Source: Brevibacillus brevis (GTDB taxonomy: Bacteria > Bacillota > Bacilli > Brevibacillales > Brevibacillaceae). Taken from it: a DNA stretch of 64,000 nucleotides. Shown here piece after piece: positions 9,222 to 16,775 of the stretch (positions within the stretch are counted from its first letter, which is position 1; each line of letters starts with the position of its first letter). Made by a program: the position numbers and the translations under genes. The notes beneath the pieces were generated by a model, which made no database searches, was not told the origin of the DNA, and was given only the letters and a program-made list of their open reading frames with translations. The stretch covers positions 684,001-748,000 of the forward strand of contig NZ_CP041767.1 of NCBI RefSeq assembly GCF_022026395.1, written 5' to 3'.

Positions 9222-9836
9222 CTATTCCCGAATCATCCGCTCTACCAGCCGCCTTGTCCGATTCAAAAAAGCAATAAACTCGGCACGCGTCACGAAATCA
9301 TTGGGGCGGAAATAAATGACGGGCTTCCCATCTCGGGTAATGACCGTGATTAGCCCGAGATCGGCCATTTCCTCGATGTTTTTTTGCGCCCAATGTCCTT
9401 CAATATCTTGAAATTGAAAACGTGATTCGCGTTCGATGGAGTCTTTTTTGATGAGGATCAGATCGACGGTGGCGCTGTAGCGGCGTCCCGCCTCAAGTAC
9501 ATGGGGGGTGATGGATTCCGCGCTTCCAAGGAAAATACTTCCCTTTTCATCGTAAAACTTGTGGGTCCAGCCTGCGTAGCTCAAGTAATCGTTATACGAT
9601 TCCTTGTCTGGAAAAAGCAAGGTCAATGAACACTGGTAGCTGCTAAAACCGGAGTGGTGGATGTGAGAGGGAGCGTTGATGATTTTGATTTCGCGCAAGG
9701 AAGGCTGGGGACTTGGCGGAGAATACGGCTCGATAAGTCGGGCGTTTACTTCTATGAACTCGAACCCTGTATCGACGAACAGCTTTTTTTTGTAGCGCTG
9801 ATTGGCGGTGCCAAAGGCGTATTGTTGGGTCATCAT
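9222..9836 (-). CDS. Distal-tail-like protein with C-terminal SLH domain
   Basis: The product is 204 aa with GGAGGT upstream of a double ATG. Residues 1-135 look like a phage distal tail or baseplate protein (SSYQCSLTLLFPDKESY, HKFYDEKGSIFLGS). Residues about 140-200 form a convincing SLH domain: FQDIEGHWAQKNIEEMADLGLI, then FRPNDFVTRAEFIAFLNR. The gene follows the tape measure with a 9-base gap, the usual place for a Dit protein. SLH on a tail protein suggests attachment to secondary cell wall polymer of Brevibacillus or its relatives. The SLH domain is clearly visible; the Dit assignment is by position and weak similarity. Confidence 0.75.
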   Translation of the reverse strand: MMTQQYAFGTANQRYKKKLFVDTGFEFIEVNARLIEPYSPPSPQPSLREIKIINAPSHIHHSGFSSYQCSLTLLFPDKESYNDYLSYAGWTHKFYDEKGSIFLGSAESITPHVLEAGRRYSATVDLILIKKDSIERESRFQFQDIEGHWAQKNIEEMADLGLITVITRDGKPVIYFRPNDFVTRAEFIAFLNRTRRLVERMIRE

Positions 9837-9845
9837 TGTACCTCC

Positions 9846-12800
9846 TTACAATCTTGTGTAGCTCGAGGCGATGCCAGAGCGGACTTGTTGGCTTAATTCG
9901 GTAGAAAGGCTTGCTTGTGTATTGCGAACGGCTTCGCTGACGGTTGAGCCGAGGCGTTGAAGGTCAGCTTCCGTCCCGCTCATATTGGCGATGGTAATGT
10001 TCACATTGCTGTCGCCGCCATAGGTAAGGTCGTAGGTGCTATGTGTTGCATTTGCGGTTTGCATGCCCCAGTAGGTCAGCGGCTGCAAGCCGTCGGGCAT
10101 GTTGAAGGTTCCTTTGGTGGGCCGCTTGGACATGTGCAGAGATACGAGATTGTCGTATTTGGCTTTTTCGAGGCCTTTTTTTAAGTTCTCGATGTCTTTC
10201 TTGAATGTCTCATTCATTTGGTTCCCAGACAAAAGGCGATCCAATTCAGAACTCGTCGCATCGAAAGTCTCATTGATACTGCGTAAATATTCTTCATCAA
10301 GCTTCTTTACTACTTCAGAATTTGCGCTGTGACCTGCCAAGATTGCTTTGTTTCTGTCGATCGAGTATTGAAGTTCTTTACTTTCCAGCTCAGAGCTCAG
10401 CTTGTCCTTCACGGAATTAATTTTTGTGCCGGAGGTATGGTTGTTTTTATCGAGGTTATTTTGGGCGATAGAAGCCTTTATATCAGCGATTACTGAGTCT
10501 ACTACGTCAGAGGCATCTGAACCCTTAGGAATTTTAGCGAATACCTCTTCGAAAAAGGCTAAGTGTTCATTCCGTTTCGTATTAATACCACTGTAGTAAT
10601 CATCATAAGCTTTCAGCATTTCTGGAGAATCTTCGGATTTACCTTGATTTCTTAGAGTAGCCTGCGTTCTCTCTAATTCGGATCTTAATTTGCCTTCCTC
10701 TAGAGAGAGGCTTTCCAGATGATGACCAACCACTTCTTTGCCAAGGTCGAGTGTTTTGACCTCTTCCCATGAAGTAATTGGGGTATTGTCGAGCTTGGAG
10801 CCGCTGTCATCGATATCGATAAGCAATGAGTTCTTGTTTTTTTCTTCTTTGTTTTTGTACGCAGCGCTGTATTTATCGAATTCGAGTTGAGCTTCCTTCT
10901 CGTCCAGCTGGAGGGTATTACCTAACTCATTTTTGAGGTCTTTGCCATCATATTTGTAAGCAGCTTCGAAAGCGTTATAGTAATCGCTAAATGAAGGAGT
11001 AGTGCCACCCAGTAAGTTGATCAAACCATCTCCAAGACCTGTAAGAAATGTCGTTGCAAAAAAAGCATGTTTTAAACCAGGAGGCATTTTGTCAATACTC
11101 ACGAAGTCATCCACGAGGCCTTTTTGATTTTCCAACACTCTGCTTTGTCTCTGGGAATCGGACATAAACATAGGTTGCAACCAATCTTTGTTAAGACTAT
11201 CCACAAAATTTAGCGCCGTGATCCCAACGCCTACGAGACCTGCACCTTTTAACAATTTTCCGGCGTTTTTTAATCCTTTTCGCCATAGTGGTACTCTCTC
11301 GGGTGTATTATCGGGAGGCGTTGAATCTCGGTTTGCTCTCTCTCGCGTTTGGATTTCCCGTGTGGAGCCCGACTCATCCGTACCTTCCGCCGTTTCGTCT
11401 GATTCTTTCTTGTCGGCATTCTTTTTTCCTTTCAAGAACTTTTCTCGTATCTTCGTCTTGAAATCCCCCGAGAACTCCTCAAAAGCGAGAGCAGCAACAG
11501 GAGCGAGTCTGCTAGCAGTAGAGGATGAACTGCTTGCGGCTGGAGCTGAGGAAGCAGCCTGAGGACCTGCTGCGGCAGTCGGAGGTTTGGGTACAGCCGT
11601 CGACAGTGCTTCTGTCAAATCCTTCAAGGCTTCTCGTGTTTTCTGGAGCTGTTTTTCCTGCTGTTTTAAGTCACTGGTCATTTTCTTGATTTGCTCATCA
11701 GTAGCAACGGACGTATCAGAGAGGGCACGCAGTCTCTCATCCAGCGAAGAGACGGCAGGAATCAAGGTGGTAATCGTGTTCTGCAAACCACCAAGTGCGC
11801 GCTGGACCAAAAGGATTCGACTTGTGAGCAAATGTGCCTGACGTTCTACATCGCGCATCTTCAGCCAGAGCAGATGCAACTGTTTCAGCAGCTTTTTCTC
11901 TTCTGCAATCAGTGCTTTTAACAATCTGTCATTGTACGGATACAAATCTTGTACCTTTTTCTGTTCCAACCTGTTGCGAATCAATCGAGTGCGGGCTGCC
12001 TGATAAGAAGACAGATTTTGCAATTGCCAAGACTGGATTTCCATTGCTTCTTGTGTAAAGGGAGAAGAGGATTGACCAAACAGTGCGGTAACGCGTTCTT
12101 GTCTTCGCTGCTCACTTCCTTCATGAAGATTGCGCCGGGCTTTGACGTAGGCGGCTTTTCCGCCGTATTGATCCGCATCCGCAGCATTTTTCAACAGTCG
12201 TACAGCGAGCGATAATTGGCTCTGGCTTTCTCTCATGCGCTGAAGGAGGTGGACCAAAAGAGTGGGAAAGCTACCGGGCTGATTTTTAAACATATCGAAT
12301 GCTTCAAGGGAGGTTGCCTGCCAGATGGTTTGCATCCGGGTTTGGGGAGCAAGAGGGTCATCTGGTAACAGAGCTGCTTTCTCCCGAATATCGGCTACCG
12401 TTGCATGCGGATCATTTGATTGGCGAGAGGACGTATAGTAGGCTCTGGTTACTTCTTCAAGGCTGACGGCATGTGTTAGTGCAATATCCCGCAGGTCTTG
12501 TTTGACTCCTGATCGCAAGTATTCGCGCAAAGCAAGTGCTACTTCTTCCACTTGTTTTTGATCCGTCGTTCGTCCTGAAACGCGTGCATGCGCCAAATCC
12601 ATCATATTTGTATCTTTGAATAAAAAATTGCGCTCTGCCTTTTTTAACAGGCGGTTCAAAGATTTCGCTGACTCCCAATTTTCGATATCCATAGAGGTGA
12701 TAAGCGTGTGAAGGCCGCTGCTCATCATGTTTTGCAACACATCTACGGCAGCCTCTTCCCATGCTTGTGGATGGAGGGTGCTTCTCGTGCCGTATGCTTT

Positions 12801-13109
12801 TTCCGTTCTTTTAACGGGAGCATCAGGAACAGTAGCAAAGCGGAACGGGGAAATGGCTCCTGTGCTTACGGACAGCCGGGAAGCAGAAGCAGCATGGAAA
12901 ACTGGCTGAGACTCGTACTTACGGGAAAAGCTGAGCGGCTTCGACTCAATGTCGCGTATCATCTGGCGTAATTCATACAGTTGCTGATTGATTGCTTGAA
13001 AAAAGGGGGTTGCTTGCTCCGCTCGAAATGCGGATGCCGACGGCCCTACAGAACTCCGTGCAGCACTCGTTATGGAGCGGAGGGCATCGGTCAATCGTTG
13101 GGTTTCCAT
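9846..13109 (-). CDS. Phage tail tape measure protein
   Basis: The product is 1087 aa from ATG (METQRLTDALR), behind AGGAAGGTGAT. This is the classic make-up of a tape measure: mostly helical, a long charged coiled coil at about residues 380-510, an Ala/Ser-rich linker near 515-540, two hydrophobic stretches near 620-640 and 685-705, then more coiled coil, and a Gly/Ser/Asn-rich C-terminus. It sets tail length and may insert into the target membrane. It lies directly after the frameshifted chaperone and before the Dit-like gene, as in siphovirus tails. Its length would predict a tail of roughly 160 nm if the usual 1.5 angstrom per residue holds. Confidence 0.85.
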   Translation of the reverse strand: METQRLTDALRSITSAARSSVGPSASAFRAEQATPFFQAINQQLYELRQMIRDIESKPLSFSRKYESQPVFHAASASRLSVSTGAISPFRFATVPDAPVKRTEKAYGTRSTLHPQAWEEAAVDVLQNMMSSGLHTLITSMDIENWESAKSLNRLLKKAERNFLFKDTNMMDLAHARVSGRTTDQKQVEEVALALREYLRSGVKQDLRDIALTHAVSLEEVTRAYYTSSRQSNDPHATVADIREKAALLPDDPLAPQTRMQTIWQATSLEAFDMFKNQPGSFPTLLVHLLQRMRESQSQLSLAVRLLKNAADADQYGGKAAYVKARRNLHEGSEQRRQERVTALFGQSSSPFTQEAMEIQSWQLQNLSSYQAARTRLIRNRLEQKKVQDLYPYNDRLLKALIAEEKKLLKQLHLLWLKMRDVERQAHLLTSRILLVQRALGGLQNTITTLIPAVSSLDERLRALSDTSVATDEQIKKMTSDLKQQEKQLQKTREALKDLTEALSTAVPKPPTAAAGPQAASSAPAASSSSSTASRLAPVAALAFEEFSGDFKTKIREKFLKGKKNADKKESDETAEGTDESGSTREIQTRERANRDSTPPDNTPERVPLWRKGLKNAGKLLKGAGLVGVGITALNFVDSLNKDWLQPMFMSDSQRQSRVLENQKGLVDDFVSIDKMPPGLKHAFFATTFLTGLGDGLINLLGGTTPSFSDYYNAFEAAYKYDGKDLKNELGNTLQLDEKEAQLEFDKYSAAYKNKEEKNKNSLLIDIDDSGSKLDNTPITSWEEVKTLDLGKEVVGHHLESLSLEEGKLRSELERTQATLRNQGKSEDSPEMLKAYDDYYSGINTKRNEHLAFFEEVFAKIPKGSDASDVVDSVIADIKASIAQNNLDKNNHTSGTKINSVKDKLSSELESKELQYSIDRNKAILAGHSANSEVVKKLDEEYLRSINETFDATSSELDRLLSGNQMNETFKKDIENLKKGLEKAKYDNLVSLHMSKRPTKGTFNMPDGLQPLTYWGMQTANATHSTYDLTYGGDSNVNITIANMSGTEADLQRLGSTVSEAVRNTQASLSTELSQQVRSGIASSYTRL

Positions 13110-13149
13110 GAATATCACCTTCCTCAAAAGAAAAATCCCGTTCTGGTCT

Positions 13150-13159
13150 TAGAATAGAC
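13150..13159 (-). promoter_or_regulatory. GTCTA-N2-CTA motif upstream of tape measure gene
   Basis: The minus strand reads GTCTATTCTA preceded by CCGTTTCT, 41 bases upstream of the tape measure start and downstream of the stop of the frameshift extension. The extended sequence closely matches the copy near 9191 (GTTTCTGTCTA shared). Confidence 0.45.
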
Positions 13160-13168
13160 AGAAACGGG

Positions 13169-13902
13169 TTATAGACCACCTAACACTTTGCCAAGTACGG
13201 CAATATCGTCTTCGGAAATTTCCTGATAGTCTTGCGAACTAGATGCATGGGGAGAACTGGAAGTAGAATTCGTACCCTTTCTTCGCAAGAAAGGAAAACC
13301 CATGCGTGTTTCTACCTCAAATTGAATGTATTTGTTCACTCTCTTCATTAATTCTGCTACTTGGGGAAGGGTGTACTCCCAAATATCCCATTTCTTCAAA
13401 CCACAGTCCTTATGGAGATGAAAAAATAGGTCGCCCCAATCAAGTGGCTCACCAGATTCCGTATCGCGAATGGTGGAACTGTCACCCTCGCCACTCTCTA
13501 CTTTTTTAAGCCGTTTAGACCAATGAGAATGTTAATAAGCTTTTTGGCCGTCTCCAAATCACAATGTTCATCCAAGTACTCACGAGTAACCGTAGGGTAG
13601 TTGCGAAAGCCCAGAAGCAGGATATCGAATAAGTCTTCTTCCTTGTTTTCATACGGGAGAAAATTAAGGATAATCGCGTCGATATGAATGGTTCCTAGCT
13701 TTTTCATCAGGAGGCGGGCGTCTTTTAAGGTCACAGGCGGAATCCGGTAGGTTTTGCCGTCACGCAGCATGATTTCACTATCATCTTCAAAGAAAATAGC
13801 CTCTACCAGATCAGCCTCCTGCTGTTTTTTGATCCGCTCTACAGCTTCCTGGTTCATCATCTCTGCGTGTTTTTTTTCCAGATCTTCTTGGTGGTTTAGC
13901 AC
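13169..13902 (-). CDS. Tail assembly chaperone, long form made by -1 frameshift
   Basis: The 134-aa frame ends ...GGC TTA AAA AAG TAG. The heptamer A AAA AAG (13501-13507) is a canonical -1 slip site directly before the stop. Slipping there joins the first frame to a second that continues for 110 residues (VESGEGDSSTIRDTESGEP..., ending GKVLGGL) and gives a 244-aa fusion. A short and a long chaperone in this arrangement, directly upstream of the tape measure, are characteristic of gpG/gpGT-type pairs. The frame arithmetic is exact across the join. The second frame has only a poor TTG start of its own, which favours frameshifting over separate initiation. Confidence 0.8.
13498..13902 (-). CDS. 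Tail assembly chaperone, short form
   Basis: This is the 134-aa product when no frameshift occurs, starting at GTG 13902 nine bases after AGGAGG. It is acidic to neutral and helical, with a charged N-terminus (DLEKKHAEMMNQEAVERIKKQQ) and a central domain (MLRDGKTYRIPPVTLKDARLL) typical of gpG-like chaperones such as those of PBSX-type phages. It would bind the tape measure and recruit tail-tube subunits. It is not present in mature tails in known systems. The assignment rests on position, size and the slip site at its end. Confidence 0.8.
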   Translation of the reverse strand: MLNHQEDLEKKHAEMMNQEAVERIKKQQEADLVEAIFFEDDSEIMLRDGKTYRIPPVTLKDARLLMKKLGTIHIDAIILNFLPYENKEEDLFDILLLGFRNYPTVTREYLDEHCDLETAKKLINILIGLNGLKK

Positions 13903-14002
13903 GGAAGAATCCCTCCTTGAACAATAGTAGATTGTATTTGTTAAATATATCTACTTGCTAAAATGCGTTGTCGTTCGCTATGATTCGTTGTAAGTTATTC
14001 CC

Positions 14003-14048
14003 TTTAAAAAAAGGAAGGCAAGAGCGAAGAGCCCGGAGCTCTCCACTC
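14003..14048 (-). terminator. Weak terminator between tail tube and chaperone genes
   Basis: On the minus strand AGAGC-TCCGG-GCTCT forms a short stem, followed after a spacer by CTTCCTTTTTTT. Leaky terminators after tail-tube genes are common because the tube subunit is needed in excess. The stem is only five base pairs and the T-run is displaced, so this is tentative. Confidence 0.35.
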
Positions 14049-14070
14049 AGCCTGATTACCCTCGAAAGAG

Positions 14071-14925
14071 TTACACTTTTTTGGTCGATACGAAGCGTTT
14101 CACACTGCCTAGCTTGCCATCTGCTCGCTCTGGATCAATAACGGACAAGGAAATAGCGGAAGTACTGGCTGTGGAGCGGGCCGCATCGATCGAGAAGCTG
14201 CCTTTTGCCATGCAGGAGAACAGCTCTGTCTCAATGCCTGCATAGGTTCCATCCTTTTGCAGGAAGGAGCCGTGATGGACGACATGAACCGGGAATGGCA
14301 CTTCATCCATCAAAATGTCGACGACGTCTACGGTTTCGGTTCGCTGATAGTTGAATACCACATCTTCATTGAGCAGGGCTGGGGAGAAGATAAGACGCGT
14401 TTTATTTTCACTGCCATCCTGGAATGTATCCACCATGAATTCGTCAGCTTTTGGAGCAGCAGACGTGCTCAAGTTTACTTGCTTCAACAGGCGATTGCTA
14501 TTTTTCAGACGAACAGCAAATCCGCCACCGTTGAAGAGCTTGCCGCCAAACTCGACTTCACAAACACCAGCGTCACTACCAGCGGAAGTTGTACGATCCA
14601 GGCTGCCAGCAGTAACTGCTTTTTGCTCACCCAGTACATACACATAGTCGCTCTTTTGCTCTTGCAGCTTGGAGCCCATCATCAGTTCGAGAGCCGCCAG
14701 ATCAAATTTGGCATCCGTTGCGGTAATCTCAATGCTTTTGGATTTGACGAGAGTGTCAATGGCGAATAGCCCATCGCCGCCAAAGATATCCTCCATTTCA
14801 ACATTCATGTCAATTTTCAGGTCCTGCATATTACCAAGTGTAATGACTTCGACGCCATTTCCATCCTTGGAAGCGCGTTTGGCAAGAAATTGACCGACAC
14901 CTTTGATAATCATTTTTTTAGACAA
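14071..14925 (-). CDS. Major tail protein (tail tube-like)
   Basis: The product is 284 aa from TTG (MSKKMIIKGVGQFLAKR), behind GAAGGAGTG. The sequence is beta-rich, with a repeated pattern of short strands and Gly/Ser turns (NMQDLKIDMNVEMEDIFGGDG, KSIEITATDAKFDLAALELMMG). This is the pattern of siphovirus tail-tube proteins, and the size fits. It has its own candidate promoter upstream and is followed by a weak terminator and the chaperone pair, the normal tail order. There is no sheath gene beside it, which argues against a contractile tail. No family match can be checked here. Confidence 0.65.
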   Translation of the reverse strand: MSKKMIIKGVGQFLAKRASKDGNGVEVITLGNMQDLKIDMNVEMEDIFGGDGLFAIDTLVKSKSIEITATDAKFDLAALELMMGSKLQEQKSDYVYVLGEQKAVTAGSLDRTTSAGSDAGVCEVEFGGKLFNGGGFAVRLKNSNRLLKQVNLSTSAAPKADEFMVDTFQDGSENKTRLIFSPALLNEDVVFNYQRTETVDVVDILMDEVPFPVHVVHHGSFLQKDGTYAGIETELFSCMAKGSFSIDAARSTASTSAISLSVIDPERADGKLGSVKRFVSTKKV

Positions 14926-15004
14926 TGAAAGTCACTCCTTCTAAATAGGGGATTTGGTTGCTGTTGCTGTATCGTGTGAAAAGGGAACCGCGATCAGCTT
15001 GTCA

Positions 15005-15014
15005 TAGGATAGAC
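15005..15014 (-). promoter_or_regulatory. GTCTA-N2-CTA motif upstream of tail tube gene
   Basis: The minus strand reads GTCTATCCTATGA, 80 bases before the tail-tube start and at the end of the upstream gene. TTAGACAT lies 17-19 bases further upstream, similar to the sequence before the copy at 15523. This suggests a two-part promoter. Confidence 0.4.
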
Positions 15015-15029
15015 GGGGTTTTGAAATGT

Positions 15030-15461
15030 CTAACAAACTTGCAAAGTAAACTTCGTGATCAGTGTGAAACAGTACGCAGAGGAATGATCCGTATCGGATT
15101 CCTGCTGGGAGACAACATAGGTGTCCAAACCTTCTATTCCATTCATCGATAAGCTTTTGCCGTCTAAGAGATGGAAAAGATGGTTCGCGATTTGATGCGC
15201 CAGCTCGATATCGCCAGCCGTGATCACATCTAATCGGAAAAAGCTGGTGAGAAGGAGGGGATTATCGGTGTCGCGCTTTCCAGAGGTTGCGTAGAAGGAA
15301 AGGAGAGGCTTCGCAACATCAGATAGCGGAGCGAGTTTTCTTCGCTTGATAATCTGCTTGGACAGGGAGTCCTTGTCTTCGGAAGCAATTCCGAGTAATG
15401 CGAGCAACTGGCTATCCGTAGAAAGTAATTCATAGAGATGATGATAGAGGTCGACAACCAT
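15030..15461 (-). CDS. Putative tail terminator/completion protein
   Basis: The product is 143 aa from the ATG at 15461 (MVVDLYHHLYELLSTD), behind GGGGGTGA; a longer in-frame extension lacks a binding site. The protein starts with an amphipathic helix and ends with a beta-rich half (FRLDVITAGDIELAHQIANHLFHLLDGK) of the kind seen in tail terminator proteins, which cap the tail and stop tube growth. It is the first gene of the leftward operon, immediately before the tail tube gene. In a complete phage, head-tail connector genes would precede it; here a divergent promoter region and rightward genes do. Confidence 0.55.
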   Translation of the reverse strand: MVVDLYHHLYELLSTDSQLLALLGIASEDKDSLSKQIIKRRKLAPLSDVAKPLLSFYATSGKRDTDNPLLLTSFFRLDVITAGDIELAHQIANHLFHLLDGKSLSMNGIEGLDTYVVSQQESDTDHSSAYCFTLITKFTLQVC

Positions 15462-15522
15462 GAATGATTCACCCCCTTTTGATGGGAATTTTTTGGAACA
15501 AAATGTGCTCCTTCTACGTTCA

Positions 15523-15532
15523 TAGGTTAGAC
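15523..15532 (-). promoter_or_regulatory. GTCTA-N2-CTA motif upstream of first tail operon gene
   Basis: The minus strand reads CTGTCTAACCTATGA, 62 bases before the start of the leftward operon. AGACAT lies 17 bases upstream of GTCTA, as in the 15005 copy. This is the best candidate for the main promoter of the tail operon. Confidence 0.45.
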
Positions 15533-15595
15533 AGATGGGGAAGATGTCTCCCTTGGAATACATATTCGGTCGTAAATAGCCAGGAGGTCATAACA

Positions 15596-15850
15596 TTGAG
15601 AAGTGATAGGATACAAATCGTCATTCAACAAACGAAGGAAAAACTTTCTGCGAAGGCACTGGAAGATCATGAAGCCGTTGTCGGGATTATGGCGATGGCC
15701 AAAAACTTCATGATAAATGAAGAAAGTGTGCGTCACATTATTCACGAGGTTTTTGATGGAGATAAGGAACGGATGGCAAAGGCATTGACAGTAGCCAGCC
15801 ATTTGATAGATGAAAGTTTGATACAAAAAATCATCTCAGATGTAAAGTAA
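15596..15850 (+). CDS. Small hypothetical protein, 84 aa
   Basis: I chose the TTG at 15596 because AGGAGGTC lies six bases upstream; the open frame extends further 5' but would run into the leftward operon's promoter region. The protein is helical and charged (QQTKEKLSAKALEDHEAVVGIM, then MINEESVRHIIHEVFDGDKERMAKAL), with no membrane helix or known motif. It is the first gene of the rightward block and has its own terminator. A regulator or chaperone of the tail locus is possible, but nothing in the sequence shows it. Confidence 0.6.
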   Translation: MRSDRIQIVIQQTKEKLSAKALEDHEAVVGIMAMAKNFMINEESVRHIIHEVFDGDKERMAKALTVASHLIDESLIQKIISDVK

Positions 15851-15878
15851 GCCCGTCCACAGCGGGCTTTTTCTTTTT
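15850..15878 (+). terminator. Rho-independent terminator
   Basis: AGCCCG and CGGGCT flank a seven-base loop and are followed by TTTTTCTTTTT, directly after the stop codon of the 84-aa gene. Confidence 0.85.
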
Positions 15879-15903
15879 ATAGGGAGATAACTCATTCGAA
15901 ACT

Positions 15904-15913
15904 GTCTATTCTA
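15904..15913 (+). promoter_or_regulatory. GTCTA-N2-CTA motif upstream of rightward gene
   Basis: GTCTATTCTA preceded by GAAACT, 31 bases before the ATG of the 86-aa gene. It is the only copy on the plus strand and is oriented towards a rightward gene, so orientation agrees with the gene in every case. Confidence 0.45.
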
Positions 15914-15943
15914 TTTCAAACAAATAAGAATCGAGGGATAAGA

Positions 15944-16204
15944 ATGAGAGATTCCAAAAAAGCCGTATTGTATGTCGTAATTATTGCTGCATTAGCTGAG
16001 TTTCTACTAGGAGAGGATATCGATCGCGAAGGCTGGGAGGAGCTCAGTGACGCACTTGGCATGTTGGGAATGGATCTGAATGAGGTTTTCTCAGAAAATG
16101 ATTCCTTGCTGCTTGGACTTCAAAAAGTTTGTCAGGAATTTGGGAAGATGAATATCACAGAGGAAATGATAGAGGAATTATACGTAGAGGACCAGCTGGA
16201 ATAA
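15944..16204 (+). CDS. Small acidic hypothetical protein, 86 aa
   Basis: An ATG behind GAGGGATAAGA gives 86 aa. The N-terminal 23 residues (KKAVLYVVIIAALAEFLLG) are a hydrophobic helix, either a membrane anchor or a buried helix; the remainder is strongly acidic and helical (REGWEELSDALGML, EEMIEELYVEDQLE). No family was recognised. It carries its own GTCTA-type candidate promoter and a terminator right after the stop, so it is a single-gene unit that may be made together with the tail operon. Confidence 0.65.
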   Translation: MRDSKKAVLYVVIIAALAEFLLGEDIDREGWEELSDALGMLGMDLNEVFSENDSLLLGLQKVCQEFGKMNITEEMIEELYVEDQLE

Positions 16205-16219
16205 ACGGCTGGTTTTTTT
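16192..16219 (+). terminator. Rho-independent terminator
   Basis: CCAGC and GCTGG form a five-pair stem around an 11-base loop and are followed by seven T residues. The stem overlaps the 3' end of the 86-aa gene. Confidence 0.8.
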
Positions 16220-16293
16220 ATTTCAAAATCCGCTTAATACATCGCTAATCGCTTCGTATAGATTCGACAACAGGCAAAAGGAGGGGAGAAACC

Positions 16294-16461
16294 ATGTACT
16301 ATCAGATTAGTTTTTCGGCAGATGGAGAGCAGGTGCAGGTCATGAAATATATGTCGACCCAAGACACACCTATAGCCGTTTTGGAAGAGTTCTTTCGCGA
16401 GCATGTTCAAATGAATCCTGAGTCCTTAAAAGGAATTGGGATCGTCAGGATCGGTGGGTAG
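16294..16461 (+). CDS. Small hypothetical protein, 55 aa
   Basis: An ATG seven bases after AAAGGAGGGG opens a 55-residue frame (MYYQISFSADGEQVQVMKYM, ending GIGIVRIGG) that ends one base before the next gene's ATG region. The strong binding site and tight packing make it a real gene despite its size. It looks like a small beta-alpha-beta protein. No function was recognised; it lies at the head of the unit that continues with the cysteine-rich protein and a sigma factor. Confidence 0.6.
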   Translation: MYYQISFSADGEQVQVMKYMSTQDTPIAVLEEFFREHVQMNPESLKGIGIVRIGG

Positions 16462-16462
16462 T

Positions 16463-16711
16463 ATGGCCTGCCAGGGATGTGATTATGAAAAAGCCTGCCA
16501 AAAGAAAATGACAGTCAATGACATCGTGTTGTCAGCAAAGGAACAGGATGTCGTGCCCATGACTTGTCGTTGTGTGGTTCATGACATTTGCCGCGATTGC
16601 CAATGGTACATCAAGCGCCAGTGTGCTTCATGGAAGATTTTGAATGGAAAAGTATTCACGGCTGGTACCTTGCAAACTTGTCCGAAAAAAGTTTTAAAAA
16701 CGGGTTGCTAA
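16463..16711 (+). CDS. Cysteine-rich hypothetical protein, 82 aa
   Basis: The product is 82 aa from the ATG at 16463, two bases after the preceding stop. It contains about ten cysteines grouped as C-x2-C-x5-C at the N-terminus, then C-R-C, a C-x2-C pair, a further C, C-P and a final C, with a His-Asp nearby. This pattern suggests one or two zinc-binding sites. There is no signal peptide, so disulfide bonding outside the cell is less likely. It sits just before a sigma factor gene and might be a regulatory zinc finger, but no known family was recognised. Confidence 0.6.
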   Translation: MACQGCDYEKACQKKMTVNDIVLSAKEQDVVPMTCRCVVHDICRDCQWYIKRQCASWKILNGKVFTAGTLQTCPKKVLKTGC

Positions 16712-16775
16712 AACCTTCCTCCCATTACCTAGTGTGATAGAGCAACTGTGAATAGGAGCATGAGGAGGGAAGTAC

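Noticed and set aside
3866-15461. Contractile (myovirus-type) tail
   Set aside because: No sheath protein, LysM spike hub or gp25-like baseplate wedge gene was found between the tube and tape measure genes; the order fits a siphovirus-type tail.
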